A stretch of DNA of 64,000 nucleotides from Fulvimarina sp. (lineage in GTDB: Bacteria > Pseudomonadota > Alphaproteobacteria > Rhizobiales > Rhizobiaceae), in the NCBI GenBank assembly GCA_002700095.1, contig PACL01000017.1, forward strand, positions 62,001 through 126,000, in the 5' to 3' direction. The position numbers were made by a program, and so were the translations under genes. The notes beneath the pieces were generated by a model that ran no database searches, had not been told where the DNA came from, and saw only the letters and a program-made list of their open reading frames with translations. Below, one piece after another: positions 17,803 through 26,101 of this stretch; positions within the stretch are counted from its first letter, which is position 1, and each line of letters starts with the position of its first letter.

Positions 17803-18744
17803 TCAGTGGCCGCGCCTGGTCTTCAGGCTCTCGCCATGGCGCCATTCGAGGACGCTCTTGATCGACAGGGTGAGGAGCGCGAGCAGGGCGAGGATCGAGG
17901 CGACGGCGAAGGCGGCGGAGAAGGAATATTCGTTGTAGAGGATCTCCACATGCAGCGGCATCGTGTCGGTGAAGCCGCGGATGTGGCCGGAGACGACGGA
18001 GACCGCGCCGAACTCGCCCATCGCCCGGGCATTGCAGAGCAGCACCCCGTAGAGCAGCGCCCAGCGCACATTCGGCAACGTCACCAGCCAGAAGGTCTTG
18101 AAGCCGCTGGCGCCGAGCGAGATCGCCGCCTCCTCGTCGCCCGAACCCTGCTCCTGCATCAGCGGGATCAGCTCGCGGGCGACGAAGGGAAAGGTGACGA
18201 AGATCGTCGCCAGGACGATGCCGGGAACCGCGAAGACGATGTCGATGCCGTTGGCCGACAGAAACGGGCCGAAGAAGCCCTGGCTGCCGAACAGCAGCAC
18301 GAAGACCAGCCCCGCCACCACCGGCGAGACCGAGAAGGGCAGGTCGATCAGCGTGATCAGGAAGCTCTTGCCGAAGAACTGGAACTTGGCGATCGCCCAG
18401 GCCGCGCAGAGGCCGAAGACGAGATTCGCCGGCACCGTGATCGCCGAAACCGTCAGCGTCAGGCGGATCGCCGCCAGCGCGTCCGGATCGCTGATCGCCG
18501 CGGCATAGACGCCGATGCCGCCCTTCAGGGCCTCGACGAAGACGAGGACGAGGGGAAGGACGAGGACGAGGCCTAGAAAGGCCAGCGCCGCGGCGATCAG
18601 CAGCCACCGCACCAGCGGCCGCTCGGTGGTCGGCGAGCGCCAGCTGCGGGGCAGCACTCGTTCTCGCGCGTCGGGGCGCTGCGTTGTGGCGGTCGCGGCG
18701 GCGGACCGTGCGAGCGCGGGCCGGATCGGGGTCTCAGGCAGCAT
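17803..18744 (-). CDS. cysW: Sulfate ABC transporter permease CysW
   Basis: 313 residues with six membrane helices and the binding-protein-dependent permease (EAA) motif in the loop [21 protein letters not shown]. The order after CysT and before CysA, and the CysW-type [20 protein letters not shown] end, give the assignment. The N-terminal 50 residues before the first helix are basic, Ala/Pro-rich and longer than usual. The ATG at 18744 overlaps the end of cysT by 11 bases, a sign of coupling. Confidence 0.93.
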   Translation of the reverse strand: MLPETPIRPALARSAAATATTQRPDARERVLPRSWRSPTTERPLVRWLLIAAALAFLGLVLVLPLVLVFVEALKGGIGVYAAAISDPDALAAIRLTLTVSAITVPANLVFGLCAAWAIAKFQFFGKSFLITLIDLPFSVSPVVAGLVFVLLFGSQGFFGPFLSANGIDIVFAVPGIVLATIFVTFPFVARELIPLMQEQGSGDEEAAISLGASGFKTFWLVTLPNVRWALLYGVLLCNARAMGEFGAVSVVSGHIRGFTDTMPLHVEILYNEYSFSAAFAVASILALLALLTLSIKSVLEWRHGESLKTRRGH

Positions 18745-19585
18745 GGCCGAACCTCCTGCGGCTGGAGGCCTGGATGAGATTGATCGCAAAGAGCATCAGG
18801 AAGGAGATCGCCAGCATCTCGGCGGCCAGCGCCGTGGCGGCGGCGTAGTCGTATTCCTCGAGCCGGATGACGATCAGAAGCGGCGCGATCTCCGAGACAT
18901 AGGGGATGTTGCCGGCGATGAAGATCACCGAGCCGTATTCGCCGACCGCCCGGGCGAGGGCGAGGGTGAAGCCGGTGAGGAGCGCCGGCAGCAGGGCCGG
19001 CAGGATCACCCGCCGCAGCGTCGACAGCCGCCCCGCGCCGAGCGTCGCCGAGGCTTCCTCGACGTCCCGGTCGAGATCGCGCAGCACCGGCTCCACCGTG
19101 CGCACCACGAAGGGCAGGCCGACGAAGGTCAGCGCCACGATGACGCCGAGGGGCGTATAGGCGACCTTCCACTGGAGCGGTGCGAGCAGCTGCCCGACCC
19201 AGCCGTTCGGGGCATAGAGCGCGGTCAGCGCGATGCCGGCGACGGCCGTCGGCAAGGCGAAGGGCAGGTCGATGATCGCCTCGACGATGCGGCGGCCGAA
19301 AAACTCGTAGCGCACCAGCACCCAGGCGACGAGGAGCCCGAAGACGGCGTTGACGCAGGCCGCCGCCAGCGAGGCGAGGAAGGACAGTTTCAGCGCCGCC
19401 AGCGTCCGCGGGTCGGTGGCCAGCGCGACGAATTCGGAGAAGCCGAGGCCGGCGGCGGCGAGGACGAGGGCGCCGAGCGGGATCAGCACGATCAGCGAGA
19501 GATAGAGCAGCGTGAAGCCGAGGGCCGGGCCGAAGCCCGGAATGACGCTTTGCTGGCGCAGGCGGAGAAGAGCAAGGCTCGCCAT
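18734..19585 (-). CDS. cysT: Sulfate ABC transporter permease CysT (CysU)
   Basis: 283 residues, six membrane helices. Typical CysT features are the N-terminal [21 protein letters not shown], the EAA loop [25 protein letters not shown] and [24 protein letters not shown]. The ATG at 19585 has GAGG upstream; the frame remains open further 5' but only across the preceding gene. It forms the heterodimeric channel with CysW. It begins 10 bases after the stop of the sulfate-binding protein gene. Confidence 0.94.
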   Translation of the reverse strand: MASLALLRLRQQSVIPGFGPALGFTLLYLSLIVLIPLGALVLAAAGLGFSEFVALATDPRTLAALKLSFLASLAAACVNAVFGLLVAWVLVRYEFFGRRIVEAIIDLPFALPTAVAGIALTALYAPNGWVGQLLAPLQWKVAYTPLGVIVALTFVGLPFVVRTVEPVLRDLDRDVEEASATLGAGRLSTLRRVILPALLPALLTGFTLALARAVGEYGSVIFIAGNIPYVSEIAPLLIVIRLEEYDYAAATALAAEMLAISFLMLFAINLIQASSRRRFGHAA

Positions 19586-19595
19586 CGTCTGCGCC

Positions 19596-20606
19596 TCACT
19601 CGGCCGGCTTGTAGATCTGGTCGAAGACGCCGCCGTCGCCGAAGAAGCGCGGCTGCGCCTCCGCCCAGCCGCCGAAGTCGGCGATGGTCTTGAGGTCGAG
19701 ATCTTGAAAGCGCCGCAGATCCTGCGGCGCGGCCATCTCCGGATGGAAGGGCCGGAAGTAGTGCCTGGCCGCCAGCGCCTGCCCGGCGGGCGAATAGAGC
19801 TGCTCGAGATAGGCCTTCGCCACCGCCTCGGTGCCGTCCGCCGCGGCATTGCCGGGAACGAGGGCGACCGGCGGCTCGGCCTTGATCGAGATCGACGGGG
19901 TGACGATCTCGAAGGCGTCGGGCCCGAGTTCCTCCATGGCGAGATAGGCCTCGTTCTCCCAGGCGATCAGGACGTCGCCGATGCCGCGCTGGACGAAGGT
20001 CGTGGTCGCGCCGCGCGCGCCGGTGTCGAGCACCGGGGCGTTCCTGTAGATCTTGCCGACGAAGGCCTCGACCTTCGCCTCGTCGCCGGCGAAGTGCTTC
20101 TCGCCATAGGCCCAGGCGGCGAGGAAATTCCAGCGGGCGCCGCCGGAGGTCTTGGGATTCGGCGTCACCACCGCCATGCCGTCGCGGGCGAGGTCGTCCC
20201 AGTCCTTGATGCCTTGCGGATTGCCCTTGCGCACCAGGAACACGATGGTCGACGAATAGGGGCAGTTGTTGCCGGGAAGCCGGCCCTGCCAGTCGGCCGG
20301 GATCTTCCCGGTCTTTTCGGCGATGGCGTCGATGTCGGCGGCGAGCGCCAAGGTCACGACGTCCGCAGGCAGCCCGTCGATGACGGCGCGGGCCTGGGCG
20401 CCCGACCCACCATGGGACATGCGGATCGCCACCGGGGCGTGACCGTCCTTCTGCCATTGCTCCTGGAAGGCCGCGTTGTAGGCCCGGTAGAACTCCCGGG
20501 TGGGATCGTAGGAGACGTTCGTCAGGACGTCGGCGGCGGCGGCTGCATCGGCGATGCAGAGCGAGGCGGCAGCGGCGACGATCATCGCCTTGATGGGGTG
20601 GCGCAT
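19596..20606 (-). CDS. sbp: Periplasmic sulfate-binding protein
   Basis: 336 residues with a Sec signal peptide (MRHPIKAMIVAAAASLCIA, cleavage after an AAA-AD stretch). The sulfate-binding signature is complete: VSYDPTREFYRAYN, SHGGSGAQARAV, and NPKTSGGARWNFLAAWA. This marks the Sbp/CysP class. GAGGG precedes the ATG. It is the first gene of the sbp-cysT-cysW-cysA operon and sits downstream of a palindromic operator and a TTGACA -35-like element. Sulfate or thiosulfate are both possible ligands. Confidence 0.94.
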   Translation of the reverse strand: MRHPIKAMIVAAAASLCIADAAAAADVLTNVSYDPTREFYRAYNAAFQEQWQKDGHAPVAIRMSHGGSGAQARAVIDGLPADVVTLALAADIDAIAEKTGKIPADWQGRLPGNNCPYSSTIVFLVRKGNPQGIKDWDDLARDGMAVVTPNPKTSGGARWNFLAAWAYGEKHFAGDEAKVEAFVGKIYRNAPVLDTGARGATTTFVQRGIGDVLIAWENEAYLAMEELGPDAFEIVTPSISIKAEPPVALVPGNAAADGTEAVAKAYLEQLYSPAGQALAARHYFRPFHPEMAAPQDLRRFQDLDLKTIADFGGWAEAQPRFFGDGGVFDQIYKPAE

Positions 20607-20617
20607 GGGAAACCCTC

Positions 20618-20674
20618 ATTAGTCGACCGGAGTAGTCGAGTATCAATCTCGACTAATCGGATAGGGTTTGTCAA
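20618..20674 (-). promoter_or_regulatory. Promoter region with palindromic operator upstream of the sulfate operon
   Basis: A palindrome at 20633-20655 has 8-bp perfect arms (TAGTCGAG and CTCGACTA) around 7 bases, and a third half-site ATTAGTCGA lies at 20618-20626. On the coding strand a TTGACA -35-like hexamer is at 20674-20669, so the palindrome overlaps where the -10 and start site should be, as for a repressor. I infer binding by the Rrf2 regulator encoded just upstream; the -10 box itself is not clear. Confidence 0.6.
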
Positions 20675-20909
20675 GCATGCTGCAAGAGGGTTTTTTCGCG
20701 CCTTAAGGGCCGGGTCAAGGAAGCGTGTCAGGCAATGGCGACCCGCGCTCAACCCTGGCCGTCCAAACCGGCCCGCCAGCGCCGCTGGCGCCCCATGCCG
20801 CCAAACACCCGAAATGCGGGCGGTCGACGGCGCGCGGGGCACCCTGCCGTCGGAACGCCACTCTGGCGTCCGAAGGCTGGCAGCGTCGCGAAATGAATGT
20901 CGACGGCCC
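20675..20909. other. Intergenic stretch between Rrf2 gene and sulfate promoter
   Basis: Part of the roughly 300-base gap between the Rrf2 gene and sbp. Beyond the promoter/operator described separately I see no gene, RNA structure or repeat that I can support here. Confidence 0.4.
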
Positions 20910-21377
20910 TCAGGCCGGGATGCCGCTCGCAGCCTCGAGAGCGTCGTCGAGCGAGGAAGCCTTGCCGGGATGGGCAAGCGCATCGGCAATGGTAGTGCGG
21001 TCGAGGACGTCCCGCGCCGATTGCGCAACATGGGCGAAGACCCGGCGGATCTCGCAGCCGGATTCGCTGGTGCAGTCCTCGCAGCGGCGATAGGCGATGC
21101 GGCTGAGGCAGGGCAGCGGCGCGATCGGCCCGTCGATCAGCCGCAGCACCTCGCCGAAGGTGATCGCATCCGCCGGCTTCAGGAGGTAGTAGCCGCCGAG
21201 CTTGCCGCGGCGGCTGTGGACGATGCCGACGCGCTTCAGGTCGAGGAGGATCTGCTCGAGGAACTTGCGCGGGATCCGCTGCTCCTCGGCGATCTGCGCG
21301 GTGACCAGCCCGCCGCCTTCGGCGCGCGCCAGCGCGAGCAGCGCCCGGAGGGCGTATTTGGCTTTCTGGCTGATCAT
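20910..21377 (-). CDS. Rrf2-family transcriptional regulator with Cys cluster
   Basis: 155 residues. The N-terminal winged helix (MISQKAKYALRALLALAR, RIPRKFLEQILLDLK, SRRGKLGGYYL) is typical of Rrf2 proteins (IscR, NsrR, RirA, CymR). Cysteines at about 90, 99, 102 and 108 (C-x8-C-x2-C-x5-C) lie where Fe-S clusters are bound in this family, so a redox- or iron-sulfur-sensing role is likely. It is encoded immediately upstream of the sulfate operon in the same orientation, about 300 bases from sbp, and that gap holds a TAGTCGAG palindrome. This suggests it controls sulfate uptake, as CymR-type regulators do. The start at 21377 is fixed by the family N-terminus. Confidence 0.87.
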   Translation of the reverse strand: MISQKAKYALRALLALARAEGGGLVTAQIAEEQRIPRKFLEQILLDLKRVGIVHSRRGKLGGYYLLKPADAITFGEVLRLIDGPIAPLPCLSRIAYRRCEDCTSESGCEIRRVFAHVAQSARDVLDRTTIADALAHPGKASSLDDALEAASGIPA

Positions 21378-21529
21378 TCCGACGCTGCAAATCCCATCTG
21401 GTTGATGGACATAAGCGATGTGGCGCCGGATTGCCATGCGGCCCGTAGGTTTTCCGCCTGCAGTCCCCACCGGACGAGCCCGGCCGGCCGGCTTCCGCCG
21501 GCCGTTTTTCCGCCGCCGGTCGCCGGCGC

Positions 21530-22837
21530 TCAGACGTCGAGGGTCGTCTCGCGCTCCCATGCCGTGAAGTGGCGGCAGTAGCTGTTCCACTCCTCCCGCT
21601 TCAGCCGGGCATAGGCCTTGGAGAAGGCCGGGCCGAGGGCGGCGGTCAGCGCTTCGTCGGCCTCGAAGGCCCGCAGCGCGTCGAGAAGGTTCAGCGGCAG
21701 TTTGGGCGCGTCGGCCAGCCTGTGGCCGTCTTTGTACATGTCGAGATCGCTGTGCGGCCCGGGATCGGCGCAGGTGGCGAGCCCCTCGAGGCCCGCCGCG
21801 ATGATCGCCGCCTGCAGGAGATAGGGGTTCGCCGCGCCGTCGGGCAGCCGCAATTCGAAGCGCCCCGGCCCCGGCACGCGCACCATGTGGGTGCGGTTGT
21901 TGCCGGTCCAGGTGATCGTGTTCGGCGCCCAGGTGGCGCCGGAGACGGTGCGCGGCGCATTGATCCGCTTGTAGGAGTTGACCGTCGGATTGGTGATCGC
22001 GGCGAGCCCCTCGGCGTGGCGCATGATGCCGCCGAGAAACATGCGGCCCCTTTCCGACAGGCCGAAAGGCTGCGTCTCGTCGGCAAAAGCGTTGGTGGTG
22101 CCGGCCGCGTCCCAGACCGAGACGTGGCAGTGGCAGCCATTGCCGGTGAGGCCGGAAAACGGCTTCGGCATGAAGGTGGCGCGCAGCCCGTGCTTTTCGG
22201 CGACGGACTTGACCATGAACTTGAACAAGGAGTGCCGGTCGGCGGTGGTCAGCGCGTCGTCGAAGGCCCAGTTCATCTCGAACTGGCCGTTGGCGTCCTC
22301 GTGGTCGTTCTGGTAGGGCGCCCAGCCGAGCGCCAGCATGTGGTCGCAGATCTCGGCGACGACGTCGTAGCGCCGCATCAACGCCTGCTGGTCGTAGCAG
22401 GGCTTTTCCGCCGTGTCGAAACCGTCCGAGATCGCCGTGCCGCCCGCCTCGAGCAGGAAGAACTCCGCCTCGACGCCGGTCTTCACCCGCAGCCCCTTCT
22501 CGGCCGCGGCCGCAACGAGGGACTTCAGCACCACCCGCGGCGCCTGGGCGACCGGCTCACCCGCCATCGTCAGGTCGGCGGGGACCCAGGCGACCTCCGG
22601 CTTCCAGGGAAGCTGCACGACGCTGCCCGCGTCGGGCATGGCGAAGAGGTCCGGATCGGCCGGCGTCAGGTCGAGCCAGGTGGCAAAGCCGGCAAACCCG
22701 GCACCTTCCGCCTGCATCGCGCCGATCGCGGCGGCCGGCACGAGCTTCGCCCGCTGCGCCCCGAAGAGGTCGGTGAAGGAGATCATGAAATATTTCACGC
22801 CGATCTTTTCGGCGAATGCGGACAGGTCGCTGGTCAC
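21530..22837 (-). CDS. glnT: GlnT-type glutamine synthetase family protein, likely gamma-glutamylmethylamide synthetase (GmaS)
   Basis: About 435 residues of the glutamine synthetase superfamily. The catalytic features are present: EAEFFLL and NGQFEMNW glutamates, the NGCHCHVS metal-binding histidines, NPTVNSYKRINAP and the C-terminal GRFELRLPDGAANPYL. It would ligate ammonia or methylamine to glutamate at the cost of ATP. Because it follows the three subunits of an N-methylglutamate-synthase-like enzyme, a gamma-glutamylmethylamide synthetase role is likely, as in the methylamine pathway, though rhizobial GlnT proteins in the same context are annotated as glutamine synthetase. Start: GTG at 22837 fits the family N-terminus (TSDLSAFAEK); a GTG 18 bases upstream is possible. 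Confidence 0.82.
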   Translation of the reverse strand: MTSDLSAFAEKIGVKYFMISFTDLFGAQRAKLVPAAAIGAMQAEGAGFAGFATWLDLTPADPDLFAMPDAGSVVQLPWKPEVAWVPADLTMAGEPVAQAPRVVLKSLVAAAAEKGLRVKTGVEAEFFLLEAGGTAISDGFDTAEKPCYDQQALMRRYDVVAEICDHMLALGWAPYQNDHEDANGQFEMNWAFDDALTTADRHSLFKFMVKSVAEKHGLRATFMPKPFSGLTGNGCHCHVSVWDAAGTTNAFADETQPFGLSERGRMFLGGIMRHAEGLAAITNPTVNSYKRINAPRTVSGATWAPNTITWTGNNRTHMVRVPGPGRFELRLPDGAANPYLLQAAIIAAGLEGLATCADPGPHSDLDMYKDGHRLADAPKLPLNLLDALRAFEADEALTAALGPAFSKAYARLKREEWNSYCRHFTAWERETTLDV

Positions 22838-22916
22838 GTCACGGGGTCCCCTCACGGTGCTTTGCTCAAAGTGAACGGACGTCGCCTCCCTCGGCGGTCA
22901 TGCCGGCTGCGGGGTC

Positions 22917-24245
22917 TCAGAGCCCCGTCTGGCCGGGTATCCAGCTGGTGCCGGCGAGCGGCACCCGCGCCATTGCCGCCGCCTCGATGGTCAGCGCCAC
23001 CAGGTCTTCCGGTTCGAGATTGTGCAGGTGGTTGTGGCCGCAGGCGCGGGCGATGGTCTGCGCCTCCAGCGTGATCACCGTCAGGTAGTTGGCGAGGCGC
23101 CGGCCCGCCGCGACCGGATCGAGCCGCGCGGCGAGCGCCGGATCCTGCGTCGTGATGCCGGCTGGGTCGCTGCCCTCGTGCCAGTCGTCATAGGCGCCGG
23201 CCGTGGTGCCCAGCGCGTTGTAGTCGGCCTCCCATTTCGGGTCGTTGTCGCCGAGCGCGATCAGCGCTGCGGTGCCGATCGACACCGCGTCCGCCCCGAG
23301 CGCCAGCGCCTTGGCGACGTCGGCGCCGTTGCGGATGCCGCCCGAGACGACGAGCTGCACCTGGCGGTGCAGCCCCAGATCCTGCAGCGCATGGACGGCC
23401 GGGCGGATGCAGGCGAGGATCGGCTGGCCGACATGCTCGATGAAGACGTCCTGGGTCGCCGCCGTGCCGCCCTGCATGCCGTCGAGGACGACGACGTCGG
23501 CGCCGGCCTTCACCGCCAGCGCCGTGTCGTAATAGGGCCGGGAGCCGCCGACCTTGATGAAGATCGGCTTCTCCCAGTCGGTGATTTCCCTGAGTTCGAG
23601 GATCTTGATCTCGAGGTCGTCCGGCCCGGTCCAGTCCGGGTGGCGGCAGGCCGAGCGCTGGTCGATGCCTTTCGGAAGGTCGCGCATCCCGGCGACCCGG
23701 TCGGAGATCTTCTGGCCGAGCAGCATGCCGCCGCCGCCGGGCTTGGCGCCCTGGCCGACGACGATCTCGATGGCGTCGGCCCGGCGCAGGTCGACCGGGT
23801 TCATGCCGTAGCGGGAGGGCAGGTACTGGTAGACGAGGCGTTCCGAATGGCCGCGCTCCTCGTCGGTCATGCCGCCGTCGCCCGTGGTCGTCGAGGTGCC
23901 GGCAAGGGTCGCGCCGCGCCCCAGCGCCTCCTTGGCCTGGCCGGAGAGGGCGCCGAAGCTCATGCCGGCGATGGTGACCGGGATCTTCAGTTCGATCGGC
24001 TTCTTGGCAAAGCGCGTTCCCAGCGTCACGGAGGTATCGCAGCGCTCGCGATAACCCTCCAGCGGATAGCGCGACATCGAGGCGCCGAGGAACAGGAGGT
24101 CGTCGAAATGCGGCAGCGGCCGCTTGGTGCCGCCGCCGCGGATGTCGTAGATGCCGGTGGCGGCGGCGCGGCGGATCTCGGCCATCGCGGCGTCGTCGAA
24201 GGTCGCGGAGCGGCGCGGCGGGGTCGGCGGGTTGTGATAGGTCAT
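22917..24245 (-). CDS. mgsC: FMN-binding glutamate synthase-like subunit (GlxD/MgsC)
   Basis: 442 residues matching the FMN and 3Fe-4S domain of glutamate synthase. TTTGDGGMTDEERG and GQGAKPGGGGMLLGQK are characteristic, followed by FIKVGGSRPYYDTA, VVVLDGMQGGTAATQ and GGIRNGADVAKALALGADAV. Here it is a separate protein, as in GlxD of rhizobia and MgsC of N-methylglutamate synthase, the enzyme that makes N-methylglutamate from methylamine and glutamate. A cluster of N-terminal and C-terminal cysteines of full GltB is largely missing; only CGHNHLHNLEPEDL remains at the end. It forms a complex with the two proteins encoded just upstream. Confidence 0.87.
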   Translation of the reverse strand: MTYHNPPTPPRRSATFDDAAMAEIRRAAATGIYDIRGGGTKRPLPHFDDLLFLGASMSRYPLEGYRERCDTSVTLGTRFAKKPIELKIPVTIAGMSFGALSGQAKEALGRGATLAGTSTTTGDGGMTDEERGHSERLVYQYLPSRYGMNPVDLRRADAIEIVVGQGAKPGGGGMLLGQKISDRVAGMRDLPKGIDQRSACRHPDWTGPDDLEIKILELREITDWEKPIFIKVGGSRPYYDTALAVKAGADVVVLDGMQGGTAATQDVFIEHVGQPILACIRPAVHALQDLGLHRQVQLVVSGGIRNGADVAKALALGADAVSIGTAALIALGDNDPKWEADYNALGTTAGAYDDWHEGSDPAGITTQDPALAARLDPVAAGRRLANYLTVITLEAQTIARACGHNHLHNLEPEDLVALTIEAAAMARVPLAGTSWIPGQTGL

Positions 24246-24292
24246 GGTGCTCGCACTCCCGCAGCACAGGGCTCCGGCCTCGCCGCGATGGT

Positions 24293-24349
24293 CATCGGCC
24301 CGGCCTCGGCAGGCATCGGCCCGGTCTCGATAGGCCCGGCCTCAGTAGG
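24293..24349. repeat. Short imperfect tandem repeat between mgsB and mgsC
   Basis: Two 21-base units (24293-24313 and 24314-24334), each of form CATCGGCCCGG-CTCG--AGG, are followed by a shortened third unit that runs into the last codons of the GXGXG-subunit gene (stop at 24342). It looks like slippage and has no evident function. Confidence 0.55.
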
Positions 24350-25028
24350 CATCAGAATTGTCGATGTCGAAGTTGTAGAGCTTGCGGGCCGAGCCGTAGC
24401 GGCGGAACTCCAAGGGCTTCACGCCGCCCATGCCCGCCGCTGCGAGCAGGCGCTCCAGCGTCTCGAGATGCTCGCCCCGCATCTCCTTCTCGATGCAGTC
24501 GGCGCCGAGACTCTTCACCCCGCCGCGCACGAAGAGCTTCGCCTCATAGAGGCTGTCGCCCAGCGCCTCGCCGGCATCGCCGCAGACGACGAGATGGCCG
24601 GACTGACCCATGAAGGCCGACATGTGGCCGACATTCCCGCCGACGACGATGTCGATGCCCTTCATCGAGATGCCGCAGCGCGAGGCGGCGTTGCCCCGGA
24701 TGACCAGCAGGCCGCCGCGGCCGGTGGCGCCGGCATATTGCGACGCGTCGCCTTCGACGATCACCGTGCCCGACATCATGTTCTCGGCGACGCCCGGTCC
24801 GGCCGAGCCGTGGATGGTGATCGCGGCCTCGGCGTTCATGCCGCCGCAGTAGTAGCCGACGGGACCGTGGACGGCGATGGCGACCGGCGCCGCGCATCCG
24901 ACCGCGACGGCATGGCTGCCGCGCGGATTGCGGACCTCGAAGGCGCGGTCGTTGGTGCCGGGCGAAAGGGCGTGAAGCGCCTGGTTCAGCTCCCGGATCG
25001 GCGTGGTGGCGAGGTCGAAGGCGGGCAT
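24342..25028 (-). CDS. mgsB: GXGXG-domain glutamate synthase-like subunit (GlxC/MgsB)
   Basis: 228 residues folding as the beta-helical C-terminal (GXGXG) domain of glutamate synthase, recognisable by the repeated glycine turns GYYCGGMNAEAAITIHGSAGPG, GATGRGGLLVIRGNAA and MKGIDIVVGGNVGHMSAFMGQ-like repeats. As a stand-alone protein it is the GlxC/MgsB subunit. It lies between the amidotransferase-like and FMN subunits; together the three reconstitute a split glutamate synthase-like enzyme. The gene begins 28 bases after the stop of the amidotransferase gene. Confidence 0.87.
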   Translation of the reverse strand: MPAFDLATTPIRELNQALHALSPGTNDRAFEVRNPRGSHAVAVGCAAPVAIAVHGPVGYYCGGMNAEAAITIHGSAGPGVAENMMSGTVIVEGDASQYAGATGRGGLLVIRGNAASRCGISMKGIDIVVGGNVGHMSAFMGQSGHLVVCGDAGEALGDSLYEAKLFVRGGVKSLGADCIEKEMRGEHLETLERLLAAAGMGGVKPLEFRRYGSARKLYNFDIDNSDAY

Positions 25029-25056
25029 CGGGCGTGAAGATCCTCGATCGGGCGGG

Positions 25057-25986
25057 TCAGGCGGCGAGCATCGCGTCGCCGGGCGGCCCGTCGCGGTCCC
25101 AGAAATAGACGGCGGCCGGCTCGGGCTCCCAGATCCTCGCCGCCTCGATCCCCGGCAGCCCGACGAGGGCGCGATATTCCGAGCCGAATGCGACGTAGCG
25201 GTCGGTCTCGGCCATGATGGCGGGCTTGCAGGCGATGGGATCGCGCAGGACGCCGAAGCCGGTCCGGGTGCCGACGACGAAGGTGAAGAAGCCGTCGAGG
25301 TCGCCCAAAGCGTCCGTCAGCGCGCCGCCAAGATCGCGGCCCTTGGCCATCCGGGCGGTCAGATAGGCGGCGGCGACCTCCGTGTCGTTCTCGGTCGCAA
25401 AGCCGATGCCCCGCCGGGCAAGTTCGCGGCGCAGGTTGTTGTGGTTGGAAAGCGAGCCGTTGTGGACGAGGCACTGGTCGTCGCCCGTGGAGAAGGGATG
25501 GGCGCCGAGCGTCGTCACCGCCGATTCCGTCGCCATCCGGGTGTGGCCGATGCCATGGGTGCCGCGCATGTCGCGAATGCCGAAGCGCGCGACCACGTCC
25601 CGCGGCAGGCCGGTCTCCTTGTAGATCTCGATGGTCTCGCCGGCGCTCATGACGCGGAAGCCTTCGGGCGCATCGGCCAAAGCTTGCCGCAGGGCGCCTA
25701 CCCGGTCGCTCGGAAGGCCGACGACGGCGTGGGTGTCCGTGATCGTGAGGGTGACGCTCTCGCCGCCGGCCTGCCGGGCGAGCGTCTCGAGGGCGGCGAA
25801 AGCGCGGGCCGGGTCCCCCGCCTGGACCGTCACCTTGGAGCGGCCGGCGACGGCGTCGCCATAAAGGGCGATGCCGGCCGAATCCGGCCCGCGATCGGTC
25901 ATGGTGACGAGCATGTCGGAGAGGAGGTCGCCCAGCAGGCCTTCCAGCGCGGGGTCCTTCAGGAACAGGCCGACGATTCCGCACAT
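25057..25986 (-). CDS. mgsA: Class II glutamine amidotransferase-like subunit (GlxB/MgsA)
   Basis: 309 residues. It starts MCGIVGLFLKD, so after removal of Met the catalytic N-terminal Cys of Ntn amidotransferases is exposed, and the HNGSLSNHNNLRREL segment with RGTHGIGHTRMATES is conserved. In glutamate synthase this domain hydrolyses glutamine; in N-methylglutamate synthase it handles gamma-glutamylmethylamide, which fits the GlnT/GmaS gene downstream. First gene of the mgsABC-glnT block; an MFS gene in the same orientation ends 115 bases upstream. Confidence 0.88.
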   Translation of the reverse strand: MCGIVGLFLKDPALEGLLGDLLSDMLVTMTDRGPDSAGIALYGDAVAGRSKVTVQAGDPARAFAALETLARQAGGESVTLTITDTHAVVGLPSDRVGALRQALADAPEGFRVMSAGETIEIYKETGLPRDVVARFGIRDMRGTHGIGHTRMATESAVTTLGAHPFSTGDDQCLVHNGSLSNHNNLRRELARRGIGFATENDTEVAAAYLTARMAKGRDLGGALTDALGDLDGFFTFVVGTRTGFGVLRDPIACKPAIMAETDRYVAFGSEYRALVGLPGIEAARIWEPEPAAVYFWDRDGPPGDAMLAA

Positions 25987-26101
25987 GAGGGCTCTCCCGC
26001 CATTCGACGTGGAGGGACTATGGCAGAGGCCCGCCGGCGGATCAACTGAGAAGAAACTAAATTTCCTGCCAAGGCTCTCCAGCGGCGTTGGCCTCGGTGC
26101 T

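Noticed and set aside
21479-21512. GGCCGGC hairpin followed by TTTTT, a terminator shape on the plus strand
   Set aside because: Both flanking genes are on the minus strand, where the T-run would be before the stem; no plus-strand transcript is known to end here.
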